Shown here piece by piece: positions 56,351 to 64,000 of a stretch of DNA of 64,000 nucleotides. The notes beneath the pieces were generated by a model that did not search any database, was not told the origin of the DNA, and saw only the letters and a program-made list of their open reading frames with translations. The stretch is from Geosiphon pyriformis (lineage: Eukaryota > Glomeromycota > Glomeromycetes > Archaeosporales > Geosiphonaceae). A program made the translations under genes and the position numbers. How positions within the stretch are numbered: position 1 is the first letter of the stretch; every line of letters begins with the position of its first letter. Where the stretch lies: the NCBI GenBank assembly GCA_016748015.1, contig JAAOMT010000057.1:390763-454762 (forward strand), written 5' to 3'.

Positions 56351-58675
56351 AATGACAGTTCTTCAAGTTCAAATAGGAATATTGTTGCTAGTGAGTCATT
56401 GTCAATAACAGTGGCTGAAAATATGTTGCTGGTCAGTGATTTGGTTTGATTAGATTCCTGGTTGTTGGATGAGGCATCTTTTGAGGTAACCAGTAGACTT
56501 AAATAGGATTGGGAATTTGGGTTTTGGGCATACCTGGTGCCTGAATTCTATTGTTGAGATTCTAATAGTTGTGTTAAAGAACTGGAGATTGGTTGGTAGA
56601 CAATCATTGATAATCTCCAAATTTGGGTAACTCTTGATCTGGGATTCTCTGATGTTATCTGAGCTGAGTTTACTGGTGGTGATAGAATTGGTTGGAATTA
56701 ATATATTGTTTGAGGCTGTAGCTGATAGATAGGTTGAGACTGCAGTTGATAAATGATGGGTGTTGTCAGCTGATAAATTGGAGCTTAATATATAGGTGGT
56801 TAATAAATTGGCTGTTGCATCATTTGGGTGTAATGAGGTAAGTATTGATCTTAATTTGTATTCTAATTCAGAGTTTGAAACCTGTGATCAAGATTTTGAT
56901 ATTGATTTCCTGATTGTGAGTTATTATTATAAAAGCAGCAGTCAATTCTCAAATGGTCTTATTTACCACAATTGTGGCAGATATGCGTTTCTTGCTGCCA
57001 TAGCTAATTAGATAATAATTATGAACATGATTAATTTTGGGAGCAATTTATGTTTCCAGAATTATTATGTCATTGGAGTGGCTAATAAATTGCATGATTG
57101 TCAGTTATGTATCCTTCTAATTTCTGATTAATTGAATCACTGAGTTGTTTCAATTTGGAATTCAAGTCAGATGATCTATTTATGACTAAGTTTACAGCTT
57201 GGGCATGATTAGTCTTTAATTTAGCTGACTCAAAGTCTCTGGCCTGTGTAACTGCATCTTGGAGTGTTGGTGGATGTAATAGTCATATGCATTGAAGAAG
57301 GCTACTGTGCAGGCCATGAATAAATTGGTTTAGAATCTGTGGTGCTGTAAAATAGTCAGTCTAAATTGCTTGAATTTGGTGCAAGTTTCTGTAGAAGCAT
57401 TCCAAGTAAGTGGTAACTGCTTTAGTTTCTCCCTGTTTGATTATAGTGAAGGCATTGGCTAAGTGATTAATACTATTATTATTGCTGAAATATCCCAAGA
57501 ATGCAATTTTAAATTTCTAGAATGTTTGAGATTTGGTGGTTAAACTCTGATATCACAAGTCGGCAGTATCTTGTAGAAAATAGGAGATCACTTGAAGGGC
57601 TCTGTTATTGTTCTATTTATTGGCTGTGATGGTTTTTTCTACATCATTAAGTCATACTTGAGCATCATTCTCTTTGTCAGTAAATTTTTCTATCTTGATG
57701 ATTGGAGCATAGGCCATTGGTTATTGTTATTGTGGGGGTGGTGGTTGAAGTTGTTGTTAAATAGGTTGCTGAAGTGGCTGCTGTTGAATCAGTTCAATAA
57801 TCAGTTCAATTGGTTGCTAATCAATAACAATTACTGGAGATAAAGTTTTGCTAATTAATTGTTTCAAAGTTTGGATTGTTTTGAGTTTGCTGGGTTTGAA
57901 TGTTCAGAGTTTTAACTTCCAGATTTTCAAAAATCGGGTTTTGATAATTGAATTCCTGATTATTGTCTTTCTCTTCTTTTGATTCCATTAATTTCTAAGA
58001 ACTTGTATTTCCGAAATCTGGTGGAAGTGGTGGTGATTAAAATCCTGATGGCATTGGTGATCATAATTTAAATTCTTTAAAATATTCGCCATATGATCCC
58101 AATAACTCTGCTCTTCTTTATTTATTTTAAAATAGGAATTGTCCAAAGATTGATGTTGTATTTGATGTGGACATGTCTGCTGAGGAGATATTGATGGCAC
58201 TTCTTGACATATAATGGTATAATAGATTGGTTGGTAATTTAACTCTGGTTTTCTTCCAAGTGGGTAGTTGTATCTTTTTGGGTATTACTGCTAGTGTTTA
58301 CAATCTTCTTTTGCCTTTGTCTATGTAGGTGATGGGGAATTGTTGTTGGGTGTACCTTTCAATGGTTTGATTGATTTCCCCAATAATTGGTGCAAAACTG
58401 TAGTTTCTTGGTAAACTGGTATGTTAAAATAATTCTGTATAGAAATTTTCCCTTGTGGATTCAATATTAATTGTTCCTCCTAAGCAGTCTGTGATTTTAT
58501 TATTAACATAAAAATTGAAGGCTGATTCTGCTGGAAAATGGTTATTGTTTAATCCTAACTGTTGGCTGTACTGTTGAAACAAGGATTTGGCAAATCCTAA
58601 ATGGTTGGTTTCTATGATTTCTGATTCTGCCACTTTTGGATAATTGTTGTTGATGCTGGTTCTCTGTAGGATTAT
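56351..58675 (-). pseudogene. gag: Gag of E5 (capsid and zinc knuckle), broken
   Basis: Minus strand. N-terminus 58424-58633 (ETNHLGFAKSLFQQY), Gln/Pro-rich linker near 57720-57800, capsid text 57100-57700 (YLGCFYRNLHQIQAI-like, ILNQFIHGLHSS-like), knuckle 56938-56979 reading C-H-N-C-G-K-stop-D-H-L-R-I-D-C: four ligands kept with a CAA-to-TAA stop inside. Gln/Tyr-rich tail 56350-56900. No ATG for the N-terminus. Confidence 0.82.
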
Positions 58676-58695
58676 ACTTTACAAAGAGCACCAAA
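58676..58695 (-). other. Primer-binding site of E5
   Basis: Minus strand TTTGGTGCTCTTTGTAAAGT directly after the LTR end, like E1. Confidence 0.75.
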
Positions 58696-59510
58696 TGTTA
58701 TTAATGATTATTTGCAGTCTCAAATCAAATAACAAATCTGTAACTTGGTGCTCAATAAATATAATAATGTTAGTAATTTCTGAAGATGTGTTGTTCTGAA
58801 GGTTTTGGTTGAGTCTTTTGTATAATGAACAGAGATTTAATGATAATAGTGTTATCTGTAGCTTCCCAAAACCTTAATTTCATCAATTTTTTTCTCAATG
58901 TAATGGCTGGTAATTCTCCTGGTAAGCTATCTTCAATCAAGTGTTCTACTCTTATTTCTGAGTCTTTTACCAATGACTTTATCCTGACATCAGTACCTCC
59001 ATATGTAAATCTTTTTTAATCAAGTTAACAAATAACAAAGAAATAAAACAAGAAAAGAAAAATAAAGAAAATAAAAAACATAAGCCAAAGCAATTTGCAC
59101 ATTAGTATTCCATCAATAACTATGATCAAAAGCTATTGTTCCAGTATGGTTAAGTATCAATTACTATCAATATAAAGTGTTAATAATGGGGAGTAGATTG
59201 AGATAATAAATAATTATTTATTAATATTTGTAAATAGAAGGTTGCTTAGATTAAATCTAAACTAAGAGATCTGTCTTTTTTACTTCTAATACTACTGCTA
59301 TATATACATAATTGAGATTCCTCAATTCTTCAATTCCTCAATTCTTTACACCAGGAATTCTGAAATTCTGCAATTTTTTGTATGAGAATCCTGAAATTTT
59401 TGGAATTCTGCAATTCTTCTGAAAGGAATCCTGAAATTTCACATTTACTACAGTTATTTCTAATTGGCTAATTTATATGCTAATATATTTTCTATATTCT
59501 ATGAGTAACA
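58696..59510 (-). repeat. 5' LTR of E5 (subfamily A2)
   Basis: 815 bp. GGAAT/ATTCC-word array about 59310-59440, TATATA near 59300, HP1 at 59161-59189 with LTR-sense loop CTTTA, U5 complement of the primer site at about 58740. Confidence 0.92.
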
Positions 59511-59514
59511 ATAA

Positions 59515-60337
59515 GAACCATTTTTTGTTTCCTAAATTGTTCAGAATTTCTTAAATAAGAGGTGTGAGATAACTATCTTCTTGGGTGATGCTGTTTAGCT
59601 TTTAGTAGTCTACACAGAATCTTATCTTCCCATTTTTCTTGGTGACCAGGACCACTGGAAAAAACCAAGAGCTTAGTAATTCTTTAATTAAGCCATTGTT
59701 AAGCATTTATTGTACTTCTTGCTTAATTAGATTATCATCAAATGGGAGCACTCAGTAGACCTACTGTTTAATAGGTTGTGTATCTTCTGTATCAATCTAA
59801 TGCTTTACAATGTCAATGTGTTCAAACTCATTTTTATTGACAAAAACATCAACATATTAATTTAAGAGAACCTTAAATTGAATTTGCTAGAGAGTATTCA
59901 GGTTTCCCAAATGTAGTTTGTTGATTTCTTTTGATATGAACAGATAATTTTTTTTTGACAAGTTCTATACTTGTAAGATAATATTGCAAAATAAGAATAG
60001 TTGTGTAAAGTCTGGAATGGGTTGGGTTTTTTTGGGATGTTAAATGTCTGATGAAATGGAACCAATAAGAGTCTCTTTGGGGATTTTAATGACATCTTTT
60101 ATGGGTTTGTGGATGGAGATTTTGAAGTGTTTATGAGTTTTGGCTGGTAGGTATAAGTTAGCAACATCAGTTAGGGAACAAATTTCAGAACTGGCTTCAA
60201 ATAACAGGACTTGATCTTGAATTTTTCAATTCATTTTAAGGATATATTGTTGATATAAAGGAATAGAAATAACTGTATCAGTATAAATAAGTTCTACCTG
60301 GTCATTGTCTTCCTCCATGAAGTTGATTGGTACATTT
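59515..60337 (-). pseudogene. pol: Linker and N-terminal half of the E4 reverse transcriptase
   Basis: Minus strand: VNVPINFMEEDNDQVELIYT, SIPLYQQYILKMN, NLYLPAKTHKHFKISIH, IPKETLIGSI, NYLFISKEINKLHLGNL, DVFVNKNEFEHIDIVKH, WFFPVVLVTKKNGKIRFCVDY, LNSITQEDSY, EILNNLGNKKWFL. It ends at the E5 insertion, resuming at 48682. Confidence 0.87.
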
Positions 60338-60725
60338 ACTCTTTTACTTGATCCAAATCTGTTGATTCTTTGGACAGTGAAGCCTAATTCTTCTTGAATT
60401 GTTACCAAAATTAATTGGAGTATTTTGACTAAAGATAGGAAGATAGCTTGAGTAATTTTTTCTTGTAATTCTATTTTGTAAAATTTGTCTGAATTGTTCT
60501 GTAGCATCATACTAATGTTTTCCATATAATTAGCATTAATGATTCCTTCTTTTATGTTGATTTCTTTCTTGGCTAGATTAGATCGAAAAGCAACTTGTAC
60601 CATTGTACTAACAGGAATTTCTAATGCTATCTTAAAATTTATTGTTACAAGAGAATGTGAGACTATAACTATAGGTGATTGTCTGGAATATCATAGGTCA
60701 AAACTAGCATCAGTGTCATGTGTTC
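60338..60725 (-). pseudogene. dUTPase-like domain of E4 (family B)
   Basis: Motif 1 DTDASFDL (about 60690-60725), motif 2 FRSNLAKKEI, motif 3 GIINANYMENI (catalytic Asp is Asn, Tyr kept), motif 4 QEKITQAIF, motif 5 RINRFGSSKR at 60338-60385 (family GFGSTGR). 60226-60603 is open for 125 codons. This shows the domain in a second LTR family. Confidence 0.87.
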
Positions 60726-61570
60726 TATTAAACAGATTTTTTTTTTGTTGTCACTATATCATTTTAATTCTAATTCTTTGAAAAGATTTGGATAAGCAAG
60801 ATACTATTCTGTTTTAGTATCCTTAGTTGAATTTTGAAATGACATATTCTCAGTGATTAATTCCTTTTCTACCTCAGACTCAGGTAGTTTGGTAATTGAA
60901 TATAGTTTTCTTAGAGATGGATTAAACATAAGATCACATTTATTGCAGTACTGAAAATAACAAGAGATCAAACAATAATTGCACAGTTTTATGTTTAAGT
61001 TAGCTAACTACTGTTCTTGCTCTTTTCAAGTTAGAGCCAATTCCTAATATTGATTTTGAAATGTGTCTAAGTCATCCATAAAAAAATCTTCTATGATGTA
61101 GTTGGGTTCATTGTATTCTGGTATAAACAGATTTTCTTTGATTTTTTGTATTTTACCAAGTGTGGCATATTTGGCTTTGGCACTTGCCATTCTCCATATT
61201 TTGTGTTCATTATGTGAGTAATCATTTAATCTACTGAGTGCTTGTTTCCAGGTATTTTTAATTAGGGTTTTTTTTCATACCCAATCATTGATCAAAATAG
61301 TGTATTAACATGCTTCATCATATGTTCCTTCTCTGCTGGGAACATCATTCCATAGTTCTTCATTTGGCAGGATCTTGCCACAAGCAAAACATGATGTATT
61401 ATCTTATTTATCTTGTCATTTTGGTTTGCTAAATCTTTTTAACACACAAAATCTGTAGTAATGTTTGGTAGTGGTTGGCTATTTTTTGTTATCTTTGATA
61501 TATGCACCCATAAAAGATAACTTTTTCTCACAGTTAACACAAATTAATTTCAGGATTTAATATCATTAAT
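60726..61570 (-). pseudogene. Zn1/Zn2 block of E4
   Basis: Minus strand. Zn1: LICVNCEKKLSFMGAY, YYRFCVLKRFSKPK, CFACGKILPNEELWNDVPSR, DEAC; MASAKAKYATLGKI follows. Zn2 at 60934-60983: CX2CX3CX4CX2C complete (CNYCLISCYFQYCNKC). The acidic linker is shorter than in family A. Confidence 0.65.
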
Positions 61571-62400
61571 TTCTTTAATTTGGAGTGAGATAGTCTGCAG
61601 GTGCTAATTGTAGTTCTTTTTCTGCTTTTCCTTTGCTTTTTTCTTCTCAAGTTGGTGGTGGAACTAACTCTGCTCAGTAATCATCAGTCCAAGAAACTTG
61701 ATAGGCCTCTAGTGTTGGTGGTGGTATTAAGTCTTCAAATTCAATTAGCAGTTCTTTTGGGCTTTGAGCTTTTAAGTGTCTACATGTAGCCAGAACTTAT
61801 GCATGCTGTTTATTAACAGTAATCTGTAGTTTTTGTATATTCCAGTCAATAGTAGCATTAGCTTTAGTTAACTAATCATTTCCTACAAGAGCTTGATATT
61901 GGGTGGCCTTCATAACAAGCATTTTGGTGGGGATTTGAATTCCATTGATTTTGAAAAAGAAGTTGTCAATTTTTTCTATTGGAGTTTTAGTATTTCTATT
62001 TGCAATTATGATTTAGGTGGTAGCTGCATAGTCTACTTGGTAACCTAGTTGATTTATGAGTTGCTTTGTGATTATACTATCTGCTGATTCACTATTGAGA
62101 ATTAATTTAATGTTAATGTTTTTAACTCTAATATCAGTATACAAGACAGTTATTGGTTTATTCTGATTAATGGTGGCTTTACTGAAAAGACTATTGGTGT
62201 TCAGATTGTCAATGTTGAAGAAAAATATAGTGGCAAAGGTGGTGTCTTCAATAATAATGGCAGGTAAAATAGTATTGTTGATTTGATTTTGACTTGAAGA
62301 GTTGAATATTTTTCCTACATTTTTCTCTTCTAAAGATATAGAGCTACAAAAATTCTGGTTTTTAGTAAAACCAAGATATAAAGCTTGATTTAGGTATCTA
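61571..62400 (-). pseudogene. pol: Protease of E4, catalytic Asp lost
   Basis: Minus strand: NKPITVLYTDIRVKNINIKL, LILNSESADSIITKQLINQL (about 62045-62120, Asp to Asn), IDNFFFKINGIQIPTKMLV, ATQYQALVGND. The left part is a Pro/Glu-rich linker. Confidence 0.82.
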
Positions 62401-64000
62401 GTTGGTGCTAATTGAGATAAGACATTACTCTAATTGAGGAGTTGCAATAGTTTACTGTTAGTCTGCATCTAATTGTTGTTGGAGTTCCTCCATTCTTGGT
62501 TGTAGTTAATCATACAAGGTCTAAGTAGATTATAGATAGAGTTTTAATACTGTAGTTACTTAAGTCATTGGCTACAATGACTAATAGTAGTTCTGAGACA
62601 GTTGTTGAGTATACATGATTGGTTGTACATATTGGGACAGTAGATACTAGGACATGGAGTATTAGGGTTCTATTGTCTGGGGATATCTTGGATGATGATA
62701 TTGAGTTTCTTGATTCTGGTCTGCTAATTTCTGTTGGCAATCCTGGGCAATATGTTCAAGTTTCTGACAATAATAACAATTGCAAAGATCAGATTTCCAA
62801 GATTGCTGTTGTTGCTGATGTTTCTGTTGTTAAAGATACCTACTGCTATTATTGTTTTTTATTGGGATGACTGATAAGTTTCTGTTGTACTGGTTAAGAA
62901 TCTCTCAATTTTCTGAGTTAATTTCTCACTTAATTGGATTATTTTTGCATCAATGTCCACAGTTTTGTTGATGGCTAAATTAACAGTTTGGGTGTGATTG
63001 GCTTTTTGTTCTGCTAACTCAAAATTGTGAGCAAAGACAATGGCATCTGGTAAATTTGTTAGATGTCAAGATCTCATGAATCTTAGGAGACTGCTCCTTA
63101 GTTCCTTGACAAATTGATTAAAAACTTGCACCATAGTGTAGTAGTTTTTTTCAATTGCCAGTATTTGATGAAAGATTTGATTGAATCATCTAAGATAAGT
63201 AGTCACTGCTTTATGATCTTTTTGTTTTATTATACTGAATTGATTCTGTAATCTAATAAAAGTATTGGGGTCACAAAAGTATCATAGAAAGGCAAGTTTA
63301 AAGGTAGTAAAGTCAGTGGGTTTTTTCATTAGACTTTGATACCATGAATCTGCAGTTCTGGTCAAAAAAAATGACAGTGCTTGAATAGCTCTGTCATTAT
63401 TCCAGTTGTTGGTGGTAATTGCTTTCTTGGCTTCCACAATTTACAAGTATGTATTGTCTTCTTCACCAGAAAATTTTTCTAACTTGGTGATATCTTGATA
63501 AGTCATAATCTGGTAGGTAGGTGAAGTCTTACTAATTAATACTAAAAGGTTTGGAGTTTGCATGCTAAGGAGTTCTCCTGGTGCTAATTCTGGTTGTTTT
63601 TTTTTGTTAATTTTCTCAATAGGCTAAAAAATAACTGTTTCTTCAAAGGGGGTAGTTGATAATTCAGTTAAGAATTAAATTGATAGTAGTTCTCATGTCA
63701 ACATATTTCTATCTGTTTTATTAATTGTTGGGGTGAGGTTTCCAAATAATGATCCATATTCTTTTAGAGATTTGGTCCAACTGTTGTGATCTTATGGGTA
63801 TTGATTTTTGGAAGTTTATGGTATTTCTGCCTAGGTTTCTATGATTGGGTTAAATACAATTCTACTTTCCAGTATTTGATGATATAATGAAGTTGTTGGG
63901 AAAAGAATTCTTGGTTTCTTGTTGACTGTGGAGTGAGGTTGTTTTCATGTGACTACTGTGTTATTAGGTTCGAATTCATATTCTTCAGAGTCAAGTCTTG
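62401..64000 (-). pseudogene. gag: Gag C-terminal part of E4, runs out of the window
   Basis: Zinc knuckle at 62737-62778: C-Y-Y-C-Q-K-L-E-H-I-A-Q-D-C, all four ligands kept. Gln-rich text follows it (62460-62700). Capsid text lies at about 62900-63500 (family pattern of TxYLGxF and ILNQF helices, in decayed form). The N-terminal part is beyond 64000. Confidence 0.78.

Larger units (their letters stand above)
48687..59510 (-). mobile_element. E5, Ty3/gypsy element (family A), minus strand, nested in the E4 RT
   Basis: LTRs 48687-49540 (3') and 58696-59510 (5'); flanks ATGA (48683-48686) and ATAA (59511-59514), a 4-bp duplication with one transition. Removing it rejoins GNKKWFL and LDLASKY of the E4 RT. 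All domains are present, including complete zinc block and dUTPase. RT YLDD and protease Asp are kept, yet stops abound. Confidence 0.93.
44452..64000 (-). mobile_element. E4, Ty3/gypsy element (family B), minus strand, runs out of the window
   Basis: 3' LTR at the left (44452-45501), then, reading leftward from 64000: Gag, protease, zinc block, dUTPase, RT, [E5], rest of RT, RNase H, integrase, extension. The 5' LTR is beyond 64000. RT coding is continuous across E5. Inserted in the 3' tail of LINE2. Broken by many stops. Confidence 0.92.

Noticed and set aside
55994-56449. 151-codon plus-strand open frame with hydrophobic stretches
   Set aside because: Antisense to the E5 protease, which has the LILDS motif on the minus strand. 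The apparent membrane segments are complements of a conserved Pol region.

Overview
The whole 64 kb is transposable-element DNA. I found no host gene, tRNA or rRNA. The sequence is extremely A+T-rich and CpG-poor, and almost every reading frame is broken by stops. Gag, Pol and LINE proteins resemble, from memory, repeat families of arbuscular mycorrhizal fungi (Glomeromycotina, Rhizophagus or Gigaspora-like genomes). That assignment is recollection, not a search result.

The window is a nested stack whose boundaries can mostly be read from TG..CA long terminal repeats (LTRs) and 4-bp target duplications. (1) LINE1, a non-LTR element, has its left part upstream of the window. It is interrupted by Ty3/gypsy element E1 (1-12377), which is itself interrupted in the integrase by a short non-autonomous element E1b (6561-9742; duplication CCAT). 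LINE1 resumes at 12378, is split by a family-D solo LTR (14101-15915) that holds a family-B solo LTR (14764-15782; duplication ACAT), and ends in a poly-A run at 19630. (2) LINE2, older and much more A+T-rich, starts at 19631 and is split by another D LTR (20168-38385). That D LTR holds gypsy element E2 (family C, 20311-37712; duplication GTAA), which holds gypsy element E3 (family A, 26413-36110). LINE2 ends at 44451. (3) There LINE2 is interrupted by minus-strand gypsy element E4 (family B, 44452 to beyond 64000). E4 holds minus-strand E5 (family A, 48687-59510), which holds an oppositely oriented family-A solo LTR (50075-50893).

The gypsy elements read Gag (capsid, CCHC knuckle) - protease - reverse transcriptase - RNase H - integrase - a conserved C-terminal extension. 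Families A and B add a block between protease and reverse transcriptase: two cysteine-rich putative zinc modules, an Asn/Ser/Asp-rich acidic linker and a recognisable trimeric-type dUTPase (motifs 1-5). Family C lacks the dUTPase. All copies look dead: catalytic Asp, Glu, His and Cys codons are replaced through G-to-A or C-to-T transitions.

The LTRs share a plan: a family-specific array of short palindromic words just upstream of a TATA box, then hairpins in the predicted transcript leader. One hairpin has compensatory changes between families A and B. Another exists in both loop orientations, differing even between the two LTRs of single elements. These leader structures, the dUTPase/zinc block and the post-integrase domain are the most interesting features.
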